A DNA stretch of 34,775 nt from Actinomycetota bacterium (GTDB taxonomy: Bacteria > Actinomycetota > Aquicultoria > SKW223), in contig JAOADC010000061.1 in the NCBI GenBank assembly GCA_026417515.1, positions 82,074 through 116,848 on the forward strand, read 5' to 3'. Below, in pieces: positions 7,942-16,327 of this stretch (position 1 is the stretch's first letter; each line of letters starts with the position of its first letter). A program made the translations under genes and the position numbers. The notes under the pieces are model-generated. The model saw only the letters and a list, made by a program, of their open reading frames with translations. It did no database searches and was not told where the DNA came from.

Positions 7942-8949
7942 ATGGCAAAACACAGAATTACCTTGATACCTGGAGACGGAATAGGCCCTGAAATAAGCGA
8001 GGCCATGAGAATCGCTGTTGAAGCAACTGGTGTTGATATTGAGTGGGTAGAAGTGAATGCAGGTCAAACTGTTATGGACAAATATGGTACACCTCTACCT
8101 GATGAAGTTTTGGATGCTATCAAAGATACCAAAGTTGCCATCAAGGGTCCAATCACCACTCCAGTTGGAACAGGATTCAGATCTGTAAATGTTACCTTAA
8201 GAAAAGAACTTGACCTTTATGCGTGCGTAAGACCGGCATTCAGTATAGAGGGAGCAAAGAGTAAATTTGAGAATGTAGATTTAATAGTTTTTAGAGAGAA
8301 CACAGAAGATCTTTATGCAGGAATAGAGAGAATGGTCGATGAAGATACCGCAGAATCTATTAAAAGAATCACCAGAAGGGGAACAGAAAGAATATCGAGA
8401 TTTGCTTTTGAATATGCAAAAAAGCATGGAAGAAAGAAAGTAACTGTTGTGCACAAGGCAAACATAATGAAGTTCTCAGATGGACTGTTTCTAAAAGTCT
8501 CATCTGAAGTAGCTAAAGAATATGAAGAGATCGAATTTGAAGATAGGATTGTCGATAATATGTGTATGCAACTTGTAATGCATCCTGAAAATTACGACTG
8601 CCTTCTTTGTCCAAACCTCTATGGAGATATAATCTCTGATTTAGCTGCAGGCCTGGTAGGTGGTTTAGGTATAGCACCTGGTGCAAACATTGGCGATGAA
8701 TATGCTGTTTTTGAACCGGTCCATGGTAGCGCACCTAAATATGCTGGAATGAACAAAGCAAACCCTACCGCACTGATATTATCAGCGTGGATGATGCTCG
8801 ATTATCTAGGAGAAAAAGATGCTGCTCAAAAACTCTTGCTTGCTGTTAAAAAGACGATTAAAGAAGCGAAGAAAGTAACCTACGATCTTGGTGGGACAGC
8901 TTCAACTTTTGAAATGGCTGAAGAAATAGCAAGAAATATCACAGGCTAA
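7942..8949 (+). CDS. icd: Isocitrate dehydrogenase (short, IDH3-like; homoisocitrate possible)
   Basis: This is a beta-decarboxylating dehydrogenase of 335 residues, the short form seen in NAD-type isocitrate dehydrogenases and IPMDH. It oxidises and decarboxylates a 2-hydroxyacid, here probably isocitrate to 2-oxoglutarate. The substrate loop reads [21 protein letters not shown], with S81 and N83 at the positions of the E. coli IDH serine and asparagine that contact isocitrate. The leucine-pathway LeuB in this window has a different loop (LLELRKLLNTYANLRP). The cofactor region is mixed: HGSAPKYAG has the K-Y pair of NADP enzymes, while the GGTAST end is NAD-like. A homoisocitrate dehydrogenase role remains possible. 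AAAGGGGG precedes ATG 7942. It is the third step of the module beginning at 4998. Confidence 0.85.
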   Translation: MAKHRITLIPGDGIGPEISEAMRIAVEATGVDIEWVEVNAGQTVMDKYGTPLPDEVLDAIKDTKVAIKGPITTPVGTGFRSVNVTLRKELDLYACVRPAFSIEGAKSKFENVDLIVFRENTEDLYAGIERMVDEDTAESIKRITRRGTERISRFAFEYAKKHGRKKVTVVHKANIMKFSDGLFLKVSSEVAKEYEEIEFEDRIVDNMCMQLVMHPENYDCLLCPNLYGDIISDLAAGLVGGLGIAPGANIGDEYAVFEPVHGSAPKYAGMNKANPTALILSAWMMLDYLGEKDAAQKLLLAVKKTIKEAKKVTYDLGGTASTFEMAEEIARNITG

Positions 8950-8952
8950 AAA

Positions 8953-9819
8953 ATGTATTATGAAAAAGTAAGAAAGATTTTTGCAGTTTCATTTATTGCT
9001 ACATTACTACTTCTGATAACAAAGATTCTTGCAGGTTATTTTTCAAAAAGCCTGGCATTGATTTATGATGGATTTGAATCTGCTGCTGACATAATACTTT
9101 TTATCTCTCTTTATGGAGCAACTTTACTTGCTGCGAAACCACCAGATTCAGAACATCAGTATGGACACACCAAAATCGAGAATCTGGCTTCGCTTTTTCT
9201 GGGTTTAGCAATTTTTGCAGGTGGCATTGCTCTTGGTTTCAATGCATTTTCAAAATTCTTAAAGAATATTCACGAAATACCGAGTTGGTACTCATTTTTT
9301 GTGGCAATAACCGTTGTTGCAGTTAAGGAATCGCTCTATTTTTACACAAAAAAGCGAGCAGTTGAAACAAAAAGTCCAGTTCTTGAAGCTCTTGCAATCG
9401 ACCATCATAAGGATGCACTGTCTTCTATAATCACAGTCATAGGAACTGCTTCCAGTTTTCTTAAAGCTGCCTTTTTAGATATACTGGCAGCATTCATAAC
9501 AGCGATAGTGATTTCATTCATTGGATTGAGGACAGCATACTCATCTTCTTCGGATTTGCTTGATAGAGGACCGGATCCTTCAACTATGGAAACGATTAAG
9601 AACGCAGTATCGAGTGTTAATGGTGTGAAGAAAATTGCAAGAATAAAAGCCAGAAAAAGTGGTAAAGATATATATGTGGACATAGATATTGAGGTCGATA
9701 AGAAACTGACAGTTGAAATGGCGCACGAAATAGCGTCACGAGTCCAGGAGAAAACCTCTGAGGTGGTTGAAAATGTTAAGGACGTCGTTGTTCATGTTGA
9801 ACCACACTCAGAAAACTAA
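8953..9819 (+). CDS. Cation diffusion facilitator transporter (possibly Mn2+-type)
   Basis: This 288-residue membrane protein has about six hydrophobic helices and a cytoplasmic C-terminal alpha-beta domain (from about residue 200), the standard CDF layout. CDF proteins export divalent metals by proton antiport. The metal site in TM2 reads E42xxxD46 (FESAADI) and in TM5 reads D150xxxD154 (AIDHHKDALSS). A DxxxD site in TM5 is associated with Mn-transporting CDFs, while Zn-types have HxxxD. The neighbouring DRE-TIM synthase and IDH use Mn2+ or Mg2+, so metal linkage to the operon is possible but inferred. ATG 8953 lies three bases after the icd stop, without a clear ribosome site, so it depends on the upstream gene. 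Confidence 0.88.
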   Translation: MYYEKVRKIFAVSFIATLLLLITKILAGYFSKSLALIYDGFESAADIILFISLYGATLLAAKPPDSEHQYGHTKIENLASLFLGLAIFAGGIALGFNAFSKFLKNIHEIPSWYSFFVAITVVAVKESLYFYTKKRAVETKSPVLEALAIDHHKDALSSIITVIGTASSFLKAAFLDILAAFITAIVISFIGLRTAYSSSSDLLDRGPDPSTMETIKNAVSSVNGVKKIARIKARKSGKDIYVDIDIEVDKKLTVEMAHEIASRVQEKTSEVVENVKDVVVHVEPHSEN

Positions 9820-10474
9820 AATGCTTTTTTTGATAATGATTTTCGCTTTCATATTTTCCTCCTGTAATTCAGTTAAAGAATTTAGACTGATGATTGATGA
9901 AAAACATCCGATTAAGGATAAAGGAGTTTTTAGTATCGATATCAGTGCAAAACTTGAAAAGTTGATTATTGATGAGAGCACAGGAAACATCAAACTTTAC
10001 GTTAGATTTATACACAACATAATGCCCAACAATCCTCAAGAAGAAACAAAGGCAGGTAATTTAAATATTGGAGATGCTGAACCAATAGGAGAAACATATC
10101 TTGTAAGAATAGCAAAAGCCCCAAGGAAAGAATCTCTAAGCTACGGGGAAATCATTCAACTGAACTTCGGACAGTTTACTCTTCAACCTGTCAACAAGTT
10201 ATCATCTGGATTCAACGAAATTGATCAGTTTGGGAACGGTTCTTTTGAATTTCTAGCAGAAATTACGGTGAGGCCCAGAGAAGAGATTCCTGATGAAGAA
10301 TCTGCAAAGGACTACATCTCTGATCTCTGTTATGAAAATAAAATTGGCTTTAACTACTCTATTACAATAGAGCAGGGAAGGGGAAGACAACTTTATAAAA
10401 GCATAGAGATAAAAATCCCTGAAAAATTAATAAAAAGCAATAAAGAATTCTTGATATCAACTGCTGAACTCTAA
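9794..10474 (+). CDS. Putative lipoprotein of unknown function
   Basis: I do not recognise a family. The protein begins with a lipoprotein signal: a short polar n-region with lysines (MLNHTQKTK), a hydrophobic core (MLFLIMIFAFIF) and the lipobox FSSC. The mature part is about 200 residues of mostly beta-type, charged sequence with no cysteine-rich or catalytic motif that I can see. Three starts compete. ATG 9767 (ORF track) gives an overlong leader. ATG 9794 gives a good n-region with a weak AAGGA upstream. ATG 9821, just after the CDF stop, gives a minimal leader. I prefer 9794, which overlaps the CDF gene by 26 bases. The gene ends at 10474, overlapping the convergent plsY stop by 4 bases. 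A surface-anchored role is inferred from the lipobox only. Confidence 0.7.
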   Translation: MLNHTQKTKMLFLIMIFAFIFSSCNSVKEFRLMIDEKHPIKDKGVFSIDISAKLEKLIIDESTGNIKLYVRFIHNIMPNNPQEETKAGNLNIGDAEPIGETYLVRIAKAPRKESLSYGEIIQLNFGQFTLQPVNKLSSGFNEIDQFGNGSFEFLAEITVRPREEIPDEESAKDYISDLCYENKIGFNYSITIEQGRGRQLYKSIEIKIPEKLIKSNKEFLISTAEL

Positions 10475-11112
10475 TCATTCTTTCTGTCATTTATAAAATA
10501 CTTTGGTTCCTTTCCTTTTAGAAAATCTGGAAGTCTCTCCAGGTGTCTTATCAAAACTACAATACAGAGGATTAGTATCGGTAAGAAATCTTCCTTTCTT
10601 ACAAAGTATACATAGATTGGAAGAAGCAGTGGGGCAGCTATCTGACCAGCAATCAGGTACTTTGTTAGAAATATTACAGGAAGTCCGACCAACAGAGCAA
10701 AGACAAGATACATCGGTTCGTACCCCAATAGTCCACCGCCACCAGTTGCAAGACCTTTTCCAGAAAGAATTTTTCCAGTTAATATCCAGGCAAATATCGA
10801 AAAGTTATGTCCTATAACAGAAAAATTAAGCGCGACTGCCTTTAGTGTTCTTGGGTCATATCCCAATCTTGTAGCGATAATACCTGCAAGAATTACTGGA
10901 ACCAAACCTTTTAAACCATCGAGCACCATAGCAACAGTGAACCAAGCCCATGAGCCGGTAGCTCTTCTTACATTCATGGCACCGATATTTCCACTTCCAA
11001 CTTTCGTGAGTTCTTTATTCGCGGCATATTTAGCGACGAAATAACTGAAAGGAATTGCACCTACCAGATACGAAGCCAGAGCTACAATAATTGAAAGAGA
11101 AATAAAGTTCAC
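10471..11112 (-). CDS. plsY: Glycerol-3-phosphate acyltransferase PlsY
   Basis: PlsY transfers an acyl group from acyl-phosphate to glycerol 3-phosphate at the inner face of the membrane, the first step of phospholipid synthesis. The 213-residue protein has several membrane helices and the three loops typical of the family: GAIPFSYFVAK, GSGNIGAMNV and GHNFSIFA followed by GKGLATGGGGLLG, and it ends with a short charged tail (LERLPDFLKGKEPK). The start is GTG at 11112 with AGGAG upstream, overlapping the lipid-kinase stop by four bases (GTGA). It is last in a minus-strand operon with another lipid gene. Its 3' end overlaps the convergent lipoprotein gene, leaving no room for an intergenic terminator. 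Confidence 0.92.
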   Translation of the reverse strand: MNFISLSIIVALASYLVGAIPFSYFVAKYAANKELTKVGSGNIGAMNVRRATGSWAWFTVAMVLDGLKGLVPVILAGIIATRLGYDPRTLKAVALNFSVIGHNFSIFAWILTGKILSGKGLATGGGGLLGYEPMYLVFALLVGLPVIFLTKYLIAGQIAAPLLLPIYVYFVRKEDFLPILILCIVVLIRHLERLPDFLKGKEPKYFINDRKND

Positions 11113-12026
11113 TTTTTGCTCCTGAGAAATGCCTTATCTGAAACTACAACTTCCAGGGCCTTATCGATCACCTGAATATCAGCATCTTTCACTCTATAGG
11201 TTTCTCCATCCAACTGAACGAAGACCTCGCGACTGGCTTCTACTTTAACACTTTTTGCTCGAAGAGTGTGGGCAACCTTCATCCATTTATACTTGCCAAT
11301 TATAAAGAAAGGTAACCTGATAGGAACCTGATAATTAGGAATCTCTTCAACAATACAGATATCAAGTAGACCATCGTCAATAAAAGCATCGGGCGTTACA
11401 AAGAAACCACCACCATAAGATCTACCTATATTTATTGCAGCAAGCATACTTGGTTTCTCATAGACGAGTTTGCCTTCTGACTCGAAACGCAACGTAAAAC
11501 TTTGCCAGTCTTTTAAGACCAATTGAAGTGATTTTAAATAGAGTGGCACACCTTTTAGCCTGGTCACGTTCCTAAGTTCATAAGCCTTTTCAGCTACAAG
11601 TCCGTCTAGTCCAATACCAAGTGAATTGGAGTAATAAATGTTGTTCATTCTTCCTACATCAACTTTGGCTGTCTTAAAACTAGTAATTACGCTAACCGCT
11701 TTTTTCAGGTTAAAAGGTATTCCACAGGAACGGGCTGAGTCGTTTCCTGAACCAACAGGGAGGTACGCAAGAATCGGCTTTTCATCCTTTCTCTTCATTA
11801 CTCCATTGACAGCCTCATGAACTGAACCGTCTCCACCACAGATAAGAAGAACATCGAATCCTTTTGATTCAAGAGATATCTTTTCGATGTGGCCCTTGCC
11901 TTCTGATTCCACTATATCGACTGCAAAAGATTCTTTCAATTTAGGAATGACACTTAAGGAATCCTCTTTTCCTTTTCCATGCCTTGATACTGGATTGATG
12001 ATTGCTAAAAGTGAGGGCTTTGACAA
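11109..12026 (-). CDS. Diacylglycerol kinase-like lipid kinase (YegS/DgkB/LCB5 family)
   Basis: This is a soluble lipid kinase of 305 residues in the DAGK-catalytic family, which phosphorylates diacylglycerol or a similar lipid with ATP at the membrane surface. Visible marks are LLAIINPVSRHGKGK at the N-terminus, the nucleotide-binding CGGDGSVHEAVNG (about residues 62-74), PVGSGNDSARSCGIP and the C-terminal beta-sandwich with GGGFFVTPDAFIDDGLLD. The start is TTG at 12026, directly after the trmI stop. A good GGGAGG site lies inside the trmI 3' end, so translation is likely coupled. The neighbouring plsY supports a role in phospholipid turnover. The substrate is not decided by sequence. Confidence 0.87.
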   Translation of the reverse strand: MSKPSLLAIINPVSRHGKGKEDSLSVIPKLKESFAVDIVESEGKGHIEKISLESKGFDVLLICGGDGSVHEAVNGVMKRKDEKPILAYLPVGSGNDSARSCGIPFNLKKAVSVITSFKTAKVDVGRMNNIYYSNSLGIGLDGLVAEKAYELRNVTRLKGVPLYLKSLQLVLKDWQSFTLRFESEGKLVYEKPSMLAAINIGRSYGGGFFVTPDAFIDDGLLDICIVEEIPNYQVPIRLPFFIIGKYKWMKVAHTLRAKSVKVEASREVFVQLDGETYRVKDADIQVIDKALEVVVSDKAFLRSKK

Positions 12027-12815
12027 TCAGAAGTCCTCCCTTGAAATTATCTTTCTTGTCTGGACAATAAAACCTGTGTGGCCTCTCATTTCGAACTCCG
12101 GTCTGCTGGCTCCTGTCTTTATATCCCAGAAGCGATGAAGTATCTCCATCGTTTGAGGTGGCATAAATCCAAAATTCCTCAAAGATATGACTGTTTTTTC
12201 AACTTGATTCACTGTTGGAACAAAAATGGCCAGAGGTGCGCCAGGTTTCAATGAATCATACACGGTTTCTAAAACTCCCCATGGTTCTGGTAAATCAAGC
12301 ACACATGCATCAAAATAATTGACTTCACTGACAGCATCTTTAAGGTCTCCAGCGCGTAATTCAACATACTCAAGAAGACCTGCCTTCTCAATGCTTTTCC
12401 TTGCATCGTCAATGAATTCTTCTCTTCTTTCGCAACTTATTACCCTTCCTTCAGGTGAGACAAAGTAAGCAAGGGCTATTGCCAGCGAGCCAGAACCGGT
12501 ACCTGATTCAAGAACCTTCATACCATTTTTAAGACCCAAAGAAAAAACAATCCAGGCAATCTCCTTTGGATAACTGATGTTTGTAAACCTCTTTACGGAA
12601 AATACTAAATCTTCAACACTAGGGCGAAAAACATAAACTGGCTTATTGAGGTTTGTTAAGAGTTTTGAGCCAGGCAAGATACCAATTATGTCATTATGTC
12701 TGACATAGCCTTTGTTTGTATGTAGAATTTCTCCACTCTTAAGTTTCACCAAGAAATTCTTCTTGATGATACGAACCGTGCAAAGATCTCCTTCTTTAAA
12801 CTCTAATTCTTTCAT
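12027..12815 (-). CDS. trmI: tRNA (adenine-58-N1)-methyltransferase TrmI
   Basis: This SAM-dependent methyltransferase of 262 residues makes m1A58 in the T-loop of tRNAs, a modification linked to tRNA stability at high temperature. An N-terminal beta-barrel-like domain (about residues 1-75) is followed by a Rossmann methyltransferase core with motif I VLESGTGSGSLAIALA, the acidic strand ISCERREE and the catalytic-region motif LDLPEPW. This matches the Thermus/actinobacterial/archaeal TrmI type. ATG 12815 has no Shine-Dalgarno upstream; a TACAAT box ends 9 bases before it, suggesting a leaderless mRNA. It heads the minus-strand operon with the lipid kinase and plsY, with no functional link that I can see. 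Confidence 0.92.
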   Translation of the reverse strand: MKELEFKEGDLCTVRIIKKNFLVKLKSGEILHTNKGYVRHNDIIGILPGSKLLTNLNKPVYVFRPSVEDLVFSVKRFTNISYPKEIAWIVFSLGLKNGMKVLESGTGSGSLAIALAYFVSPEGRVISCERREEFIDDARKSIEKAGLLEYVELRAGDLKDAVSEVNYFDACVLDLPEPWGVLETVYDSLKPGAPLAIFVPTVNQVEKTVISLRNFGFMPPQTMEILHRFWDIKTGASRPEFEMRGHTGFIVQTRKIISREDF

Positions 12816-12824
12816 GGTTTTAGA

Positions 12825-12853
12825 ATTGTATATGAAATAAGCAGTTATTTTAA
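12825..12853 (-). promoter_or_regulatory. Candidate minus-strand promoter of trmI (leaderless type)
   Basis: Read on the minus strand, TTAAAA (12848-12853), 17 bases, then TACAAT (12825-12830) precede the trmI ATG. Only 9 bases separate the -10 box from ATG, so transcription would begin within a few bases of the start codon. The -35 is poor. Confidence 0.4.
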
Positions 12854-12864
12854 CTCGTTTTTTG

Positions 12865-12893
12865 TTGATTTACTTAACACTGATAACTATAAT
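12865..12893 (+). promoter_or_regulatory. Consensus-like sigma-70 promoter of the ilv-leu operon
   Basis: TTGATT (12865-12870), exactly 17 bases, then a perfect TATAAT (12888-12893) point at ilvD. Transcription would start near 12900, giving a leader of about 60 bases. The leader has no visible T-box, leader peptide or terminator hairpin. The region is shared with the divergent trmI promoter. Confidence 0.75.
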
Positions 12894-12958
12894 TCCTGAA
12901 AATAACTAACCAATTCTTGCGCATTTTTGCATATTCTTTACGAAAGGAGCCCTTTGAA

Positions 12959-14638
12959 GTGAGAAGTGATTCCTTAAAGAAAGGTTTAGAAAGAGCTCCA
13001 CACAGGTCACTCCTCAAATCTCTTGGAATCTCTGATGATGATATGAATAAGCCGTTCATTGGTATAGCCAACAGTTTTAATGAAATAGTGCCTGGACATA
13101 TGCATTTAGAAAGAATTGCAAGGGCAGTTAAAGAGGGAATTTACGCATCAGGAGGAGTACCCTTCGAATTCAACGTAATTGGAATCTGCGACGGTCTGGC
13201 GATGGGTCATACAGGAATGAAATATTCTCTTCCATCTCGAGAAGTTATTGCAGATTCCATAGAACTGATGGTTCAGGCTCATCAGTTTGATGCAGTGGTT
13301 TTTATTCCAAACTGCGACAAGATAGTGCCAGGCATGCTAATGGCTGCTGCTCGCCTCGATATCCCTGCAATTTTTATCTCAGGTGGACCGATGCTCACTG
13401 GAAGAACCAATCTTGCAGAAACTGACCTCATTACAGTTTTTGAAGCAGTGGGTAGAGCGGTAAAAGGGGAAATCTCTTCAGAAGAACTTCTCGAACTGGA
13501 GAATACAGCCTGCCCGACATGTGGTTCCTGTTCAGGTATGTTTACTGCAAACTCAATGAACTGTTTGACAGAAGCAATAGGTCTTGCTTTGCCTGGCAAT
13601 GGAACTGTTCCTGCAGTCTATTCAGAAAGAATTAGGCTGGCAAGAGAAACAGGAAAAATATCAGTCAAGCTTGCTCTTGAGAATAAAAAGGTATCTGAAA
13701 TCATCGATGAGAAATCCATAGAAAACGCACTTGCTGTTGATATGGCACTTGGTTGTTCAACAAATACAGTACTTCATCTTCTTGCCTTTATACACGAATT
13801 GGGTCTTCAATTTTCTCTAGAAAAGATAAACGAGGTGAGCGACAGAACACCAAATCTTTGCCGAATAAGTCCAGCTGGAAAGCATCACATATTCGACCTA
13901 TATGAAGCAGGCGGCATTTCTGCTGTTATGATGGAGCTTTCAAAAAGAAATCTTATTCATCTCGATGCAAAAACTGTTGAAGGCACTGTTAAAGAAAGAA
14001 CAGCTGTTGCTAAAAACAAAAATACTCAAGTCATAAGACCAATTGAAAATCCTTACTCTCAAACTGGTGGTTTAACAATTCTCTTTGGTAACCTGGCACC
14101 AGAAGGTGCAGTGGTTAAGTCAGCAGCAGTTGATAAATCTGTCTGGAAAAGAAAGTTGAAGGCAAGGGTTTTCAATTCTGAAGAGGAAGCAATTGAAGCA
14201 ATTCTTAACAGAAAAATCCAAAAAGGAGATGCTGTTATCATAAGGTACGAGGGGCCTAAAGGAGGACCTGGAATGCGCGAGATGCTCCAACCAACCTCTG
14301 CAATCTGTGGGCTTGGTTTAGACAAAGATACTGCACTCATAACAGACGGAAGGTTCTCTGGCGGAACGAGGGGTGCAGCGATAGGACATGTTTCACCTGA
14401 GGCTGCTGAAGGAGGCCCTATCGCTTTGGTTGAAGAAGGGGACGAAATTCTTATCGATATTGAAGAAAAACGACTTGAACTTTTGGTCGATGATAAAGTT
14501 CTTGAAGAAAGAAGAAAGAATTGGACTCCACCTAAAATGACGCTAAAAAACAGTTACCTCTCACTTTATTCTCAACTTGTATCTTCAGCGTCAAGGGGAG
14601 CAGTAATCGATCGCAGGAAGAAGGTGAAATTTGAATGA
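12959..14638 (+). CDS. ilvD: Dihydroxy-acid dehydratase
   Basis: IlvD dehydrates 2,3-dihydroxy-isovalerate and 2,3-dihydroxy-3-methylvalerate to the 2-oxoacids of valine and isoleucine, using an Fe-S cluster. The protein has the family blocks [41 protein letters not shown] and [18 protein letters not shown], with the expected cysteines, and the C-terminal [11 protein letters not shown]. The ORF track begins at TTG 12917, but GTG 12959 is better. AAAGGAG lies 9 bases upstream, the upstream extension is not family-like, and the resulting 559 residues match the usual length. It is first in the branched-chain operon behind a strong promoter, and its stop overlaps the ilvB start as ATGA. Confidence 0.97.
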   Translation: MRSDSLKKGLERAPHRSLLKSLGISDDDMNKPFIGIANSFNEIVPGHMHLERIARAVKEGIYASGGVPFEFNVIGICDGLAMGHTGMKYSLPSREVIADSIELMVQAHQFDAVVFIPNCDKIVPGMLMAAARLDIPAIFISGGPMLTGRTNLAETDLITVFEAVGRAVKGEISSEELLELENTACPTCGSCSGMFTANSMNCLTEAIGLALPGNGTVPAVYSERIRLARETGKISVKLALENKKVSEIIDEKSIENALAVDMALGCSTNTVLHLLAFIHELGLQFSLEKINEVSDRTPNLCRISPAGKHHIFDLYEAGGISAVMMELSKRNLIHLDAKTVEGTVKERTAVAKNKNTQVIRPIENPYSQTGGLTILFGNLAPEGAVVKSAAVDKSVWKRKLKARVFNSEEEAIEAILNRKIQKGDAVIIRYEGPKGGPGMREMLQPTSAICGLGLDKDTALITDGRFSGGTRGAAIGHVSPEAAEGGPIALVEEGDEILIDIEEKRLELLVDDKVLEERRKNWTPPKMTLKNSYLSLYSQLVSSASRGAVIDRRKKVKFE

Positions 14639-16326
14639 AGCTCACCGGCGCAGAAGCAGTCGTCAAATCTCTTGAATTGCTTGGAGTTACAGATATCTTT
14701 GGGATTCCTGGTGGCGCAACACTACCACTAACTGATGCTCTTTCAAGAACTGAAAAAATTAAATACTATTTAATGAGGCACGAACAGTGCGCCGCACATG
14801 CTGCTGATGCCTATGCACGTGCTACTGGTAAAGTGGGTGTATGCACTGCAACATCAGGTCCTGGTGCAACGAACCTTGTTACAGGAATAGCAAATGCTTA
14901 TATGGATTCCATACCTATTGTTGCTATAACCGGTCAGGTTGCAACAAGCGTGATAGGAACAGATGCCTTCCAGGAAGCAGATATAACAGGAATAACGCTT
15001 CCTATTGTTAAACACAGTTACTTAATAACTGATGCAAATGAAATTCCATATCTTTTTGCTGAAGCATTTCACATTGCTTCCACAGGAAGACCTGGACCTG
15101 TAGTTATCGATTTGCCCAGAGATGTTCAGAATCAGGTCATAAATTTCAAATTTCCTGAAAAAGTGAACCTACCTGGCTATAAACCAACCATAAGAGGACA
15201 TACAAGGCAGATCAAACTTGCACTGGAAGAACTGATGAAGTCAGAAAAGCCAGTTATGTTTATTGGTGGTGGAGTTGTTCTTTCAAACGCCCACCAGGAA
15301 GTTAAGAAACTGGCTGAGAATTTTAGAATTCCGGTTGCCTGGACATTGATGGGTAAAGGTGCATTTCCAGACAACCACGAGTTAAATATGGGTATGATTG
15401 GCATGCATGGAACGAGAACAACAAACACCGCCATAATGAACTGCGACCTCCTTTTTGCAGTGGGTGTTAGATTTGATGACAGAGCAACTGGAAACCTGAA
15501 AAGATTTGCACCGCACGCAAAGATAGTTCACATAGATATCGATCCTGCTGAAATAGGAAAGAATGTTAAGGTTGACGTTCCAATTGTAGGTGATGCTGCA
15601 ATAGTTTTAAGAGAACTTAACACGATGATTGAAAACAATAATCTGAAAAAAACAAACCACCTTGCTTGGGTTGAGCAAGTTTTTGAATGGAAGAAAAAGT
15701 GGCCACTTAAAACACCAGATTCAACTGATCTAACTCCTCAATTTCTAATTTCAAAAATCAGCAAGGCTGCAAATGATAAAGATCTGATTATTACAACCGG
15801 CGTCGGTCAACATCAGATGTGGTCAGCCCAGTTTATTGAGTTGAATGGACCGAGAAGATTCATAACATCAGGTGGACTGGGAACAATGGGGTTTGGGTTG
15901 CCTGCAGCCATAGGTGCGCAGGTTGGAAAACCTAATGCCCTTGTAATAGACATTGATGGCGATGGTTCATTCCAGATGGTTCTTCAGGATTTAGGAACAA
16001 TTGCCAGATACAATCTACCTGTTAAGGTGGTTATCATCAATAATAGATACTTGGGAATGGTCAGGCAATGGCAGGAACTCTTCTTTGGTAAAAGATACTA
16101 TGCTGTCGATCTGGAAAAAGGTTCTCCGGATTTCGTAAAACTCTCAGAAGCTTATGGAATAAAGGCTTCAGTTGTGAGTTCAGTTAGCGAACTTGATGAA
16201 AAAATAGATGAAATGATAAACCATAGAGGACCGTATGTCTTGGATGCGAGAGTCAAGGAGGAAGAGAATGTATTTCCCATGGTTCCTGCAGGTGCCTCTC
16301 TCGACGAAATCATAGGGGGCGATTAA
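14635..16326 (+). CDS. ilvB: Acetolactate synthase large (catalytic) subunit
   Basis: This is the ThDP- and FAD-dependent acetohydroxyacid synthase catalytic subunit, 563 residues. It makes acetolactate from two pyruvates (valine, leucine) and acetohydroxybutyrate from pyruvate and 2-oxobutyrate (isoleucine). The N-terminal Pyr domain carries the activating glutamate in [18 protein letters not shown]. The middle domain follows, and the C-terminal PP domain has the ThDP motif [29 protein letters not shown]. Length is typical. ATG 14635 overlaps the ilvD stop by four bases, and the regulatory subunit ilvN starts one base after its stop, so the complex is co-translated. Confidence 0.97.
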   Translation: MKLTGAEAVVKSLELLGVTDIFGIPGGATLPLTDALSRTEKIKYYLMRHEQCAAHAADAYARATGKVGVCTATSGPGATNLVTGIANAYMDSIPIVAITGQVATSVIGTDAFQEADITGITLPIVKHSYLITDANEIPYLFAEAFHIASTGRPGPVVIDLPRDVQNQVINFKFPEKVNLPGYKPTIRGHTRQIKLALEELMKSEKPVMFIGGGVVLSNAHQEVKKLAENFRIPVAWTLMGKGAFPDNHELNMGMIGMHGTRTTNTAIMNCDLLFAVGVRFDDRATGNLKRFAPHAKIVHIDIDPAEIGKNVKVDVPIVGDAAIVLRELNTMIENNNLKKTNHLAWVEQVFEWKKKWPLKTPDSTDLTPQFLISKISKAANDKDLIITTGVGQHQMWSAQFIELNGPRRFITSGGLGTMGFGLPAAIGAQVGKPNALVIDIDGDGSFQMVLQDLGTIARYNLPVKVVIINNRYLGMVRQWQELFFGKRYYAVDLEKGSPDFVKLSEAYGIKASVVSSVSELDEKIDEMINHRGPYVLDARVKEEENVFPMVPAGASLDEIIGGD

Positions 16327-16327
16327 G

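Noticed and set aside
10503-10817. 104-residue plus-strand ORF antisense to plsY
   Set aside because: It is a shadow frame of a clear PlsY gene, with no family resemblance and no ribosome site.
12917-12958. ilvD start at TTG 12917
   Set aside because: The extension is not family-like, lies close behind the promoter, and GTG 12959 has a well-placed AAAGGAG and gives the usual protein length.
12894-12958. T-box or attenuator in the ilvD leader
   Set aside because: The leader is only about 60 bases and shows no stem-loop, T-box sequence or U-run terminator.
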